Assembly (NCBI RefSeq): GCF_013201605.1 | Contig: NZ_CP053848.1 | Coordinates: 558,001 to 622,000 of the forward strand | DNA: 64,000 nucleotides | Source: Campylobacter ornithocola | Lineage (GTDB): Bacteria; Campylobacterota; Campylobacteria; Campylobacterales; Campylobacteraceae | Direction: 5' to 3' | Shown: positions 1 to 8,079 of the stretch, in pieces | How the letters are laid out: each line of letters starts with the position of its first letter | Numbering within the stretch: position 1 is the first letter of the stretch | Program-made: the position numbers and the translations under genes | The notes under the pieces: model-generated | What the model was told of the DNA's origin: nothing | The model's database searches: none | What the model saw: only the letters and a program-made list of their open reading frames with translations

Positions 1-1075
1 GATATTCAACAACTATATTCCCTAAAGACTCTTTCATCATAGGAGTATGTACTGCAAACATAGTATCTGCCATCCAAGAAATTCCAAAAACTGCTACTAA
101 AGCTATCATACCTGATTTAAAAATTTCATTTTTTGCAATTTTACTTGCATCAAGTTTAGTAAAGATGATTAATGCTGCACCCGCTAAGAGCATAAACATT
201 TGAATTGTTGCAACCATATTCATAGGTTTGGTAACACCTTTTGAGGTAAATTGTGGTCTAAGCTCTGGGAACGCACCTAAAAGCGCAACAATAGCAATAG
301 CACCTAAGAAAATCCACATAGCTACCCATTGAATAGTTGGGAGTTTTTGGCCAAGGAGTGTTTTGCTATCTCCATAGATATATTCTCTTTGTTCTGGGTC
401 TTTGATTCTTGCTTGAAAATCTTCATCTTTGTCAAGATCTTTTCCTCTAAACCAAGAAAAAATTCCTATAGCTAAAACACCTATTAAAGTAGAAGGTATA
501 GTAATAGCAAGTAAATCTACATAACCATCAAACCCAGCTAAAGGATTTTTGTTTATTTCAGGATTTAAAAGTAAAGCTGTTAAGCTCACCACAGCAACAG
601 AAACAGGACTTGCTATAATGCCGAGTTGAGATGATATGCTAGAAGCTGCCATCGGTCTTTCTGGGCGGATACCATTTTTAATAGCAATATCATAAATAAT
701 AGGCATCATGGTATAAACAACATGTCCAGTCCCACAAAGTATAGTCAAAAAGCAAGTTACGAAAGGAGCTAAAATGGTTAAGAATTTAGGATTTTTTCTT
801 AAAACTCTTTCTGCAACTTGTAGCATAACATCTAAACCACCGCTAGCTTGTAAGGTTGCACTTGCTACAACAACAGCTAAAATAGTAAGCATTACATCAA
901 TTGAAGGTTTTCCAGGTGCTACAGCAAAACCAAAACTTAAAACCAATAAACCTATACCGCCTAATAAACCTAAAGCGATACCTCCTTTTTTTGCCCCATA
1001 AAAAAGACAAATGAGAACTACGGCTAGTTGGATACTAAATTGAGTGCCTTCACTAAGGCTAGTTAGCATTTCCAT
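1..1075 (-). CDS. dcuB: Anaerobic C4-dicarboxylate transporter DcuB (3' end cut by window edge)
   Basis: Inner-membrane carrier that exchanges fumarate, malate or aspartate for succinate during fumarate respiration. The translation has the DcuB-type N-terminus ([19 protein letters not shown]), then [27 protein letters not shown]-like and [20 protein letters not shown]-like segments; these match E. coli DcuB better than DcuA as I remember them. About 358 codons are visible; the family is about 440-450 residues, so only the C-terminus is missing beyond position 1. I chose the ATG at 1075-1073 because AAGGAGAG lies directly upstream; an in-frame ATG two codons on is possible. A good -10 box precedes it. 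Confident call. Confidence 0.93.
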   Translation of the reverse strand, partial: MEMLTSLSEGTQFSIQLAVVLICLFYGAKKGGIALGLLGGIGLLVLSFGFAVAPGKPSIDVMLTILAVVVASATLQASGGLDVMLQVAERVLRKNPKFLTILAPFVTCFLTILCGTGHVVYTMMPIIYDIAIKNGIRPERPMAASSISSQLGIIASPVSVAVVSLTALLLNPEINKNPLAGFDGYVDLLAITIPSTLIGVLAIGIFSWFRGKDLDKDEDFQARIKDPEQREYIYGDSKTLLGQKLPTIQWVAMWIFLGAIAIVALLGAFPELRPQFTSKGVTKPMNMVATIQMFMLLAGAALIIFTKLDASKIAKNEIFKSGMIALVAVFGISWMADTMFAVHTPMMKESLGNIVVEY

Positions 1076-1103
1076 ACTCTCTCCTTGTTTAAAAATATGC
1101 GAG

Positions 1104-1109
1104 AGTATA
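1104..1109 (-). promoter_or_regulatory. -10 box of dcuB promoter
   Basis: On the minus strand GCATTATACT reads as an extended -10 (TATACT), 28 bases before the dcuB start. There is no clear -35, which is normal for Campylobacter sigma-70 promoters. The upstream DNA is strongly A/T-periodic. Confidence 0.55.
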
Positions 1110-1163
1110 ATGCAAGTTTTATTAATAGTAAATAAAATTTTTAATATTTTAAATAAATATTTA

Positions 1164-1196
1164 CCAATATTTCGAATTTATTTATCAAAATATTGG
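1164..1196. repeat. Inverted repeat between pepD end and dcuB promoter
   Basis: CCAATATTT at 1164-1172 is the exact reverse complement of AAATATTGG at 1188-1196, with a 15-base loop. No U-run follows on either strand, so a regulatory operator for dcuB fits better than a terminator; this is inference. Confidence 0.35.
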
Positions 1197-1209
1197 ATTT
1201 TTATAAAAA

Positions 1210-2478
1210 TTATTGATGATTTTTTAAGATATCAAAAAGAATTTTACTAATTTTTTCAATAGAATTTATTTCACATTTCTCATCTGTTGAATGTGGGCTA
1301 TAGATATTTGGACCTATAGAACAGCATTCTAAAGGTTGTTTTTCACTTATAATACCACATTCTAAACCAGCGTGTATGGTATAAAGTTTAGCTTTTGGAT
1401 TTTCTTTTTTTAAATAACTTAGAATTTCTTCTCCAAAACTAGTATCTTTATTGTTCCATGGTGGATAAAAATTTGCACTTGAAACTTCACAATTTTGTAT
1501 TTTAAAGTAAGTTAAAGTTTCAAATTCAATATTTTTAAGCTCTTGTAAATCATTAGATCTTGCAAAAAGTTCAAAATGAAATTTACCTTCTTTTTCATAA
1601 GCTAATGAAAGATTGATACTTGTTTGGACTAAACTTAGATGATGATTGAAAGTTCTAACACCTTGTGCAAAAGCATTGATAAGGTTTAAAATAATTTGAG
1701 AGTTTTTGTAGTATTTTCTTTTGATTTTACCTAGATACTTTACTTTGAAATGATTGTTTTCTTTTGGGGAATTTTTAAAAAATGCTATGATTTTAGCATG
1801 TTTTGGTATAGAGTTAATTCTCTCACCCGCATTAAACTCACAAAGCTCACCTTGATTTTGAGTGATGAAACAACTTGCTTCTTTAATAGATGATTTGATG
1901 TTTTTAATAATATCGATTCCTGAATGTCCGCCTTTAAAATTAATTGCTTCTAACTCATAGCACTCTTCTTCTTTTTCATCTATTTCTAAATTTAAACTAG
2001 CAAAAATATCTACTCCACCAGCACAACCTATAATAACCTCATTATCACTTTCATGATCTAAATTTAAAAGCTTGTTTGAAATTAAAGTATGAGTAAGATT
2101 ATTTGCTCCGCAAAGTCCAACTTCTTCATCGTTAGTAAAAAGACATTCGATATTTTCAAAGTCTTTTAAAGCTTGCATCATTAAGGATATACCTATGCCA
2201 TTATCTGCACCTAAACTCGAATTTTTGGCCTTTAAATATCCATTTTCTTCATATACTTGTATATTTGGAGCTTCTCCCATGCAAACCATATCATAATGAC
2301 TTTGTAGGCAAATTTTTGGCTTACCTTTATATGCATGAATGTTGCCTGCTTTATCTACACTTACTTGACAATTTTGATCTTTAGCAAAATTAACAAGAAA
2401 ATTTCTTAATTCTTCAGTATGAAAACTACAATGAGGTATTTGAGTAATTTGTTTAAAATTTTGTATAATTTCTCGCAT
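1210..2478 (-). CDS. pepD: Aminoacyl-histidine dipeptidase-like M20 metallopeptidase (PepD)
   Basis: Cytosolic M20 zinc peptidase of the PepD/carnosinase group, which cleaves Xaa-His and other dipeptides. Seen in the 422-residue product: the first metal motif SHYDMV (His61, Asp63), the bridging Asp in GADNGIG (about residue 92), NDEEVGLCGA (about 116-125, catalytic and metal Glu) and NLDHE (about 139-143). A dimerisation insert follows, with the last metal region near HAGLECG. E. coli PepD is longer (about 485), so this is a compact version. It starts at ATG after AAAAGGAGAA and is divergent from the nuclease gene at 2532. Confidence 0.88.
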   Translation of the reverse strand: MREIIQNFKQITQIPHCSFHTEELRNFLVNFAKDQNCQVSVDKAGNIHAYKGKPKICLQSHYDMVCMGEAPNIQVYEENGYLKAKNSSLGADNGIGISLMMQALKDFENIECLFTNDEEVGLCGANNLTHTLISNKLLNLDHESDNEVIIGCAGGVDIFASLNLEIDEKEEECYELEAINFKGGHSGIDIIKNIKSSIKEASCFITQNQGELCEFNAGERINSIPKHAKIIAFFKNSPKENNHFKVKYLGKIKRKYYKNSQIILNLINAFAQGVRTFNHHLSLVQTSINLSLAYEKEGKFHFELFARSNDLQELKNIEFETLTYFKIQNCEVSSANFYPPWNNKDTSFGEEILSYLKKENPKAKLYTIHAGLECGIISEKQPLECCSIGPNIYSPHSTDEKCEINSIEKISKILFDILKNHQ

Positions 2479-2531
2479 AAATTCTCCTTTTTATTGTAAT
2501 TATGGCATATTTTTATATAGATGAGGTTTAA

Positions 2532-3056
2532 ATGAAAATTTCTAAAAAACAAATCATTTTTTTTATAACTTTATTAAAAGATCCAAAGAAAATTTTAATT
2601 ATGTTTTTTTTAATTGTTTTTGCTTATATCTTAAACTATGATGGTGGATCTTATATTAATGCTAAAGTGAGCCGTGTGATAGATGGTGATACTATTGAAG
2701 CTAAATTTGAAAATGAAAAACTTAAAATTAGGCTTTTTGGTATAGATGCACCTGAGAGTGATCAGGCTTATGGGAAGATGGCTAAACAATTTTTAAATGC
2801 TATAGTATTAAATAAAGAGGTGGTTTTGAGTGTAAAAGATGAGGATAAATATGGTAGAATTTTAGCTATTGTATATTTAAATGATAAAGATATCAATCAA
2901 ATTATGGTTAAAAACGGCTTTGCCTGGGCTTATGAGCATTATAGTGATTTGTATATAAATGAACAAAATTATGCCAAAGAAAATAAAAAAGGTTTATGGG
3001 AGGATGAAAATCCTATAGAGCCTTATAAATGGCGTAAGCAAATAAGATTAAAATAG
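2532..3056 (+). CDS. Membrane-anchored thermonuclease-family (SNase) nuclease
   Basis: Staphylococcal-nuclease-fold enzyme that hydrolyses DNA/RNA with Ca2+. The 174-residue product has a hydrophobic N-terminal segment (about 21-35) that would anchor or export it, then the SNase core: RVIDGDTIEA (about 48-57, metal Asp), IRLFGIDAPES (about 66-76, catalytic Arg and Glu), DKYGRILA (about 105-112, second Arg) and GFAWAYEHYS. Probably periplasmic or surface-exposed. Followed 8 bases later by a small lipoprotein gene, likely one transcript. Matches the Cj0979c position in C. jejuni as I recall it. Confidence 0.87.
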   Translation: MKISKKQIIFFITLLKDPKKILIMFFLIVFAYILNYDGGSYINAKVSRVIDGDTIEAKFENEKLKIRLFGIDAPESDQAYGKMAKQFLNAIVLNKEVVLSVKDEDKYGRILAIVYLNDKDINQIMVKNGFAWAYEHYSDLYINEQNYAKENKKGLWEDENPIEPYKWRKQIRLK

Positions 3057-3064
3057 GATAAAAG

Positions 3065-3250
3065 ATGTTGAAAAAAGTATTTTTTCTTGGATTTTTGATG
3101 TTATTTTTTAGTGGTTGTTTTGTAAATGAAAGGGGAATTTCAAATCGTTTTTATGATGATTGCAAAGAGTATTACGATGCAAGCGGGGGTTATCACAAGG
3201 AATGTCCTAAAAATTGGGTGGATTTACCTTTAACCCCCGATTCCTTTTAA
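3065..3250 (+). CDS. Small lipoprotein
   Basis: A 61-residue protein with a lipoprotein signal: KK, a hydrophobic stretch, then FFSGC with Cys18 as the lipidation site. The mature part is short, polar and has two more cysteines (DDCKEYYD, KECPKN), which could form a disulfide. Function unknown. It lies just behind the nuclease, and its 3' end overlaps by 21 bases the end of the oppositely oriented hot-dog-protein gene. Equivalent to Cj0978c by position (from memory). Confidence 0.75.
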   Translation: MLKKVFFLGFLMLFFSGCFVNERGISNRFYDDCKEYYDASGGYHKECPKNWVDLPLTPDSF

Positions 3251-3793
3251 TACTGCATTAAGCTCTTCTTGTGTAGTCTCTTGCTTAGGTGGTTCTTGCT
3301 GGTTTTGGTTGTTGCTTGTAGTGTTTTGACTTTGTTTGAGCTTAAATATATGATCTTCTGTTGTCACAACCTGAAAAGATGCATCAAAAATTTTAATCTC
3401 ATTGACAAAACCTGAAACTTTCACCTCTCTTTTTCTTGAATCATCACTAAAAAGAGCATTTGCCTCAAGATTTAAAATATCTCCAACTTTTAAAGGAGCG
3501 TAAAAAAAACTTCTTGAGCCTATTAAGACACTAAATTCTTTATTGATTGCAGCTTGAGCTATATAATTAGCCGCGTTAAATACAAAGCCACTGTGTACTA
3601 ATCCTAATTCATCTACTGCCATATCATGAGTTGTGATTAAAATGCCTTTAGCAAAATTTTTTTCTATATGAGAAATACTTCCCGCTAAAGTGTTGTTTAT
3701 CCCAGGACAAGTGATCAGTTCTGATTTGATACGATTTAATTCTTCAGGATCTATTAATTCTTCTATGCTAACAGCACTTGCTGCTCTTGCCAT
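3230..3793 (-). CDS. Hot-dog-fold protein, homologue of invasion protein Cj0977
   Basis: The 187-residue product matches the Campylobacter Cj0977 family, which is co-expressed with flagella through sigma-28 in C. jejuni, has a hot-dog fold and is needed for host-cell invasion (established for the C. jejuni protein). Here I see the hot-dog-like centre (HDMAVDELGLVHSGFVFNAA, about 55-74, the tail of the central helix and its neighbours) and a Gln/Asn/Glu-rich tail (about 158-180) that looks disordered. The gene is 2 bases from cmoB. I identify the family by overall similarity and synteny; the biochemical activity is not known. Confidence 0.72.
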   Translation of the reverse strand: MARAASAVSIEELIDPEELNRIKSELITCPGINNTLAGSISHIEKNFAKGILITTHDMAVDELGLVHSGFVFNAANYIAQAAINKEFSVLIGSRSFFYAPLKVGDILNLEANALFSDDSRKREVKVSGFVNEIKIFDASFQVVTTEDHIFKLKQSQNTTSNNQNQQEPPKQETTQEELNAVLKGIGG

Positions 3794-3795
3794 TT

Positions 3796-4671
3796 TTATA
3801 CCTTTAATTTAACATAAACTCTTTTTGGTGCTTCATAGCCTTCGCAAGTTAAATTTGAGTCATTTTTGTCTAAAAATTGATCTAAGGAATAAGAATCAAT
3901 CCATTGTGTTTTTCTTTGTTCTTCATGATCGGTTTGTTTAGTCATTATAACTTCAAATTCACTAAATCCAGCTCTATAACACCAATTTCTTAAACCTAAT
4001 ATCGACGGAATGAAAAAAATATTTGGTATTTTTGAGTAAGTTTTTTGAGGAATGAGCGCAATTTCTCTTTCATCTTCTATATACATAGTATCTAAAAAGA
4101 CTATGCCATCTTTATTTAAAGATTGTTTGAGTTGTTTTAGCATGGCTATGGGATCACTACGATGATAAATCACTCCAAGACAAAAAATCACATCAAATTT
4201 TATACTATAATTTGGAACATCAGCTACCCCTAAAAGTTCATATTGTATTTGAGTTTTAGCAATAGAATTTAAAAATAAAAATTGCAAATAGTACTTAATA
4301 GAAGGATCAAAACCTATGAGTTTTAAAGGGTTAAATTCAAGCATTTTAAACATGTAATAACCATTATTACAACCAATATCTGCAACTATTTTATTTTCAA
4401 TACAAGGAAGATGTTTTTTCAAAATATTAAATTTAATAAAACTTTGCCATTCTGTATCTATAAACAAATCATTAATTTTAAAAGGTCCTTTGCGCCAAGG
4501 TTTTAATTCTAAGGCAATATCTTTAATTTCATTATCTAGTTTTTTATCACAAAAGATGTCAAAACTTTCATTTATGAGATAATTTGAATTTTGAATTTTG
4601 ACACTAAGTTTTTGAATTTTTTCATACAAATGGTGTTTTAAAACTTGCTTGAATAAAGCATTATCCTGCAT
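3796..4671 (-). CDS. cmoB: tRNA U34 carboxymethyltransferase CmoB
   Basis: Uses carboxy-S-adenosylmethionine to turn 5-hydroxyuridine into 5-carboxymethoxyuridine at the wobble position of tRNAs. Seen: WRKGPF (59-64), the SAM-site glycine motif VADIGCNNGYY (about 96-106), GFDPS (about 120-124), LGVADVPN, FCLGVIYHRSDP and the C-terminal RNWCYRAGF block, all typical of CmoB. At 291 residues it is shorter than E. coli CmoB (about 323), as usual in epsilonproteobacteria. Transcribed towards the hot-dog gene. Confidence 0.92.
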   Translation of the reverse strand: MQDNALFKQVLKHHLYEKIQKLSVKIQNSNYLINESFDIFCDKKLDNEIKDIALELKPWRKGPFKINDLFIDTEWQSFIKFNILKKHLPCIENKIVADIGCNNGYYMFKMLEFNPLKLIGFDPSIKYYLQFLFLNSIAKTQIQYELLGVADVPNYSIKFDVIFCLGVIYHRSDPIAMLKQLKQSLNKDGIVFLDTMYIEDEREIALIPQKTYSKIPNIFFIPSILGLRNWCYRAGFSEFEVIMTKQTDHEEQRKTQWIDSYSLDQFLDKNDSNLTCEGYEAPKRVYVKLKV

Positions 4672-4681
4672 ATTTTTCCTT

Positions 4682-4708
4682 AAAAACTCCCTTGTTTTGG
4701 GAGTTTTT
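4682..4708. terminator. Terminator between cmoB and flaC
   Basis: A perfect 10-bp stem: AAAAACTCCC (4682-4691) and GGGAGTTTTT (4699-4708) around a 7-base loop. On the minus strand it ends flaC transcripts just after the stop codon at 4711. The flanking A/T runs make it workable in both directions. Confidence 0.85.
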
Positions 4709-4710
4709 GT

Positions 4711-5460
4711 TTATTGAAGTAAGCTTGCTAGTTTGGTTTGTAGCATTACATTTGAATGGGCGTTTGCAAATAAAAATGCATTTTCTTTTAGATAATTTGC
4801 GTTAAAATCATTGATATTTTGCACTAAATCATTATTTTGCAATTTACTTTCAGCTTCTTTGGTGTTAATGCTAGTTTGCAAAGATGAGTTGATATTAGAA
4901 TGAATAGCATTAATCCCAGCACCAATATCTGCACGTAAAGAGCTTACTTGATCTTGAAAATCACGAATTCCATCTTGGTTTTCAAGACTTAAATTTGTTG
5001 TGCTTGGTTGATTTAAATTAATACTTTCAACTCCAGCTCCAACAACAAAATCCATGCTTTGAAAGACGTTTTTTCCGTTAAAGGTAGCATTTGAAAATGC
5101 ATCATTGATTGAACTTATAAGCTTGTTTGCTTCAGTATTTAGCATACTTTTTTGCCTATCATTTAACGCAGCACTATTTGAGCGCACGGAAAGCTCATTG
5201 AGTCTATCTGTGGTAGCTGAGATATTGCTTAATGTAGAATCAGCAATTTGTAAAACACCTATGGAATCATAGGCATTTAAAATACCTTGATCTATGGTGC
5301 CATATTGATTTCTTAGAGAATCAGCAATGGCTAAATTTGCTCCATCAGTCCCATCTATGGCACGTATCGCGGCTATATTTTCTAAAGCTTTTTCTTGGCT
5401 TTTTTGAGCTTGGTTTAAGTAATGATTTTGTTGAGTTGTTCCTATATCGCCTATTTTCAT
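4711..5460 (-). CDS. flaC: Secreted flagellin-like protein FlaC
   Basis: The 249-residue length equals C. jejuni FlaC, a flagellin-related protein exported by the flagellar type III apparatus that binds host cells rather than building the filament (established for C. jejuni). The N-terminal D0/D1 helix region (NHYLNQAQKSQEKALENIAA, ANLAIADSLRNQ, LQIADSTLSNIS, DRLNELSVRSN) and C-terminal D1/D0 region (IGAGINAIHSNINSS, NYLKENAFLFANAHSN) are present. The hypervariable middle of true flagellins is absent. RBS AAAGGAG. A consensus TATAAT lies 28 bases upstream. Confidence 0.9.
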   Translation of the reverse strand: MKIGDIGTTQQNHYLNQAQKSQEKALENIAAIRAIDGTDGANLAIADSLRNQYGTIDQGILNAYDSIGVLQIADSTLSNISATTDRLNELSVRSNSAALNDRQKSMLNTEANKLISSINDAFSNATFNGKNVFQSMDFVVGAGVESINLNQPSTTNLSLENQDGIRDFQDQVSSLRADIGAGINAIHSNINSSLQTSINTKEAESKLQNNDLVQNINDFNANYLKENAFLFANAHSNVMLQTKLASLLQ

Positions 5461-5487
5461 CTTTGACTCCTTTTAAAGACTTATTTT

Positions 5488-5493
5488 ATTATA
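5488..5493 (-). promoter_or_regulatory. -10 box upstream of flaC
   Basis: The minus strand reads GTGATATAAT, an extended sigma-70 -10 hexamer, placed just past the stop of the upstream membrane-protein gene. I do not see a clear sigma-28 box (CGATWT). Confidence 0.6.
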
Positions 5494-5961
5494 TCACTTT
5501 TTTGTTTTAAAATTTAAAAAAAATAAAATAACTTGTGATAACATGATAATTTTCATCACAACTTCACTTGCACCATGAATTTTTATAAATTCTTGAGTCT
5601 TAGTTGCTTCTTCTCCTAAACTTTGTGCTTCTAAAACATAAGCAGTGAAGTAAAATACAAAAAGCAAACTTAGTACCAAAATGATTAAAGAGAGCATAAA
5701 TTTTGAAAAATTTATTTTAAAAGTTAAATTTTTATCCTTAAATGAGAAAATTTCCATAAGAATAGACAAAGCACTCACACCTAGTAAAACATAGCCAAAT
5801 TGCACAAAAATGTGTGTCATTAAAAGCCCACTTTGAAAATGAGTTAAAACTCCTTCGCCTATGAATTTAGCAGGATAAAATATAGTTGGAGCTAAAAAAA
5901 CACCTATGCTAATTTCAATCCCAATTAAACTTGCTAGTAAAAATAAATATATTGATTTCAT
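5494..5961 (-). CDS. DUF4149-type integral membrane protein
   Basis: A 155-residue protein with four predicted membrane helices (about 3-25, 48-70, 85-108, 130-150) and the N-terminal pattern IGIEISIGVFLAPTIF that I associate with DUF4149/TMEM205-like proteins. No catalytic motif seen. Function unknown. It occupies the Cj0721c position between prmC and flaC and is 30 bases from prmC. Family assignment moderate. Confidence 0.7.
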   Translation of the reverse strand: MKSIYLFLLASLIGIEISIGVFLAPTIFYPAKFIGEGVLTHFQSGLLMTHIFVQFGYVLLGVSALSILMEIFSFKDKNLTFKINFSKFMLSLIILVLSLLFVFYFTAYVLEAQSLGEEATKTQEFIKIHGASEVVMKIIMLSQVILFFLNFKTKK

Positions 5962-5991
5962 ATTTTCTCCTAATAAAAAGATAATTATAGT

Positions 5992-6795
5992 CTAATTTTT
6001 TAAATTCCACGCAACAAAGGCTCTATCAAATCCATTATAATCTTGATAAAAAGTGGCCTTAAAACCATTTTCTTTTAAGATTTTATTTAAAATTGCCTTT
6101 TGATCATAACCAAACTCGCATGCTAAGACTTTTGTGTTATGATTTTTAGCAAAAAGAATAATTTCATGTAAAATTTCCCAGCCTGTGTCTCCGCCAAATA
6201 AAGCATTATGCGGTTCATTTTGTACCCATTTATCCAATGGGTAATCGTTTTTAATATATGGGGGATTAGAAAAAATAAAATCGAAATTTCCTTGTATGTT
6301 TTTAAAATCACAAAGTTGAAAATCGATTAGATTTGAAACATTGTGAAAATTTGCATTTTTCTCGGCAAGTTCTAGTGCTTTTAGATTAATATCACAAGCT
6401 TTTATAAAAATTTGTCTTAACTTTGCTAGGCAAATGCTTAAAATTCCACTTCCAAAACCTATTTCAAGTATATTTTTAAAAGAATGATGATCTAAAATTT
6501 CTAAGCATTTTTCAAGTAATAATTCACTATCAAAGCGTGGTATCAAAACTCCTTTTTCTACGAAAAAATCTAAACCATAAAATTGTGTTTTTTTAAACAA
6601 ATACTCAAAAGGCTCGCCGTTTAAAAATCTATCTACATATTCTAAAAAAACTTTTTCATCAATTTGAAATTCAGGATTTAAAAAAATCCAAGCTTTATCT
6701 TTTTGCAAAAGCTCACAAAGAATAAAAAGTATATATTCTTTATGAGTATGATCTTTTGCATAAGCTTGTTTTAAAGCTTTGTTGATTGAAATCAT
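5992..6795 (-). CDS. prmC: Release factor glutamine methyltransferase PrmC (HemK)
   Basis: Methylates the Gln of the GGQ motif in release factors RF1/RF2 with SAM. The 267-residue product shows the SAM-binding EIGFGSGILSICLA (about 111-124) and the catalytic NPPY (177-180, in SNPPYIKND). The N-terminal helical domain holds the substrate-docking region, and IPRFDSELL (about 85-93) corresponds to the IPRPDTE motif of the family. Its start overlaps the M48 protease stop by 4 bases, so the two are translationally coupled. Confidence 0.93.
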   Translation of the reverse strand: MISINKALKQAYAKDHTHKEYILFILCELLQKDKAWIFLNPEFQIDEKVFLEYVDRFLNGEPFEYLFKKTQFYGLDFFVEKGVLIPRFDSELLLEKCLEILDHHSFKNILEIGFGSGILSICLAKLRQIFIKACDINLKALELAEKNANFHNVSNLIDFQLCDFKNIQGNFDFIFSNPPYIKNDYPLDKWVQNEPHNALFGGDTGWEILHEIILFAKNHNTKVLACEFGYDQKAILNKILKENGFKATFYQDYNGFDRAFVAWNLKN

Positions 6796-7979
6796 TGTAA
6801 AGCTTTGATTCTATCATAAATGCAAGGATGACTTAGATGAAAGAAAGTATAAATTTTACTTGTTTTAACAAAAGCTTTATTTTCTTTTGCTAAAGCTATG
6901 AGAGCATTTTTCATATCTTCTTTAGAGCTTAGTTTTGCTCCATGTAAGTCAGCATTAAATTCATTTTTTTGGCTCATTTTGTTAAGTAGTGGGGAGATAA
7001 TAAAAGTAAAAATATTTCCAAAAATCAATAAAAGTGCAAAAACTCCAGCATTTACGCCATATAAATGACTTTCAATATAAAAAAAGCTTGGTAAATGAGC
7101 AAAGATAAAAAACAAAGCAAAAAGCATCAAAGCACTAACAAACAGCATTTTTAGTAAATCCTTATGCACAAAATGTCCTAGCTCATGACCCAAAACAGCG
7201 ATGAGTTCTTTTTCTTTTAAAGCATTTAAAAGTGTGTCAAAAAGCACTACTCTTTTGCTTTTAAATAAACCACCAAAATAAGCATTTAATCTTTTATCTC
7301 TTTTACTTGCATCAATGACATAAACACCATTTGCACTAAAACCACATTTTTGCATTAAATTTGTGATTTTTTCAAGCAGATTTTCATCTTCAAGTTTTTT
7401 CATTTTATTAAACATTGGTGCAATGAGAGTAGGGTAGATGAGATTTATAATGAGCATGATTATAAAGCTTAAAGCAAAAGCTACGATCCACCAGTATGTG
7501 CTAAAAAACTCAAAGCAAAATACTAAAGCATAAATGATTAAAAAGCCAAAAATAAGCATTAGAGCTAAAGATTTAATACTATCTTTAACAAAAAGTGCTA
7601 AAGTCATATTAGAAAAGCCGTGTTTTTTGTCTTTTATAAAGCTTTCGTAATAACTAAGTGGTAAATTTAAAATACTAATTATCAACAAAAAAATAAGTAA
7701 AAATAAAGTATTTTCTAAAGTCGAATTTTCTTTTATGAAAACTTCTTTTAAGTATAAAAAACCAAAGCTAATCCAAGAAATGTTAATCATTAGGTTATAA
7801 AGATTAGAAAAGATTTTATATTTTTCATTTTCTATGGCAATGTCTGCAGCATTTTTATAATCATGCTCATCTAAAATAATTGCTTGTTTTTCTTTTTCTT
7901 TTTTTAAAAAAGAAATTTGTGTATAAGATATGAAGATCAAAAAGGTTGTATAAATACATAAAATAGTTATCAAAGTCAT
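6792..7979 (-). CDS. M48-family integral membrane zinc metallopeptidase
   Basis: A 395-residue inner-membrane protease of the CAAX-prenyl-protease-1/HtpX type. Seen: several N-terminal membrane helices (about 2-20, 60-80, 88-108, 135-155, 162-182), the zinc site HELGH (265-269), two further helices and the third-ligand region KNEFNADLHGA (Glu about 340). The cytosolic domain probably degrades misfolded membrane proteins. First gene of a run with prmC. It matches the Cj0723c position. Confidence 0.9.
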   Translation of the reverse strand: MTLITILCIYTTFLIFISYTQISFLKKEKEKQAIILDEHDYKNAADIAIENEKYKIFSNLYNLMINISWISFGFLYLKEVFIKENSTLENTLFLLIFLLIISILNLPLSYYESFIKDKKHGFSNMTLALFVKDSIKSLALMLIFGFLIIYALVFCFEFFSTYWWIVAFALSFIIMLIINLIYPTLIAPMFNKMKKLEDENLLEKITNLMQKCGFSANGVYVIDASKRDKRLNAYFGGLFKSKRVVLFDTLLNALKEKELIAVLGHELGHFVHKDLLKMLFVSALMLFALFFIFAHLPSFFYIESHLYGVNAGVFALLLIFGNIFTFIISPLLNKMSQKNEFNADLHGAKLSSKEDMKNALIALAKENKAFVKTSKIYTFFHLSHPCIYDRIKALQ

Positions 7980-8079
7980 TGTTTTTCCATGTAATTTTTT
8001 TGAAAGTATGCAATAAGAAAGTAAATAAGCATAGGTAAAAATTTACCTATGCTATATAAGAAGAATTCTTTTTTATTAA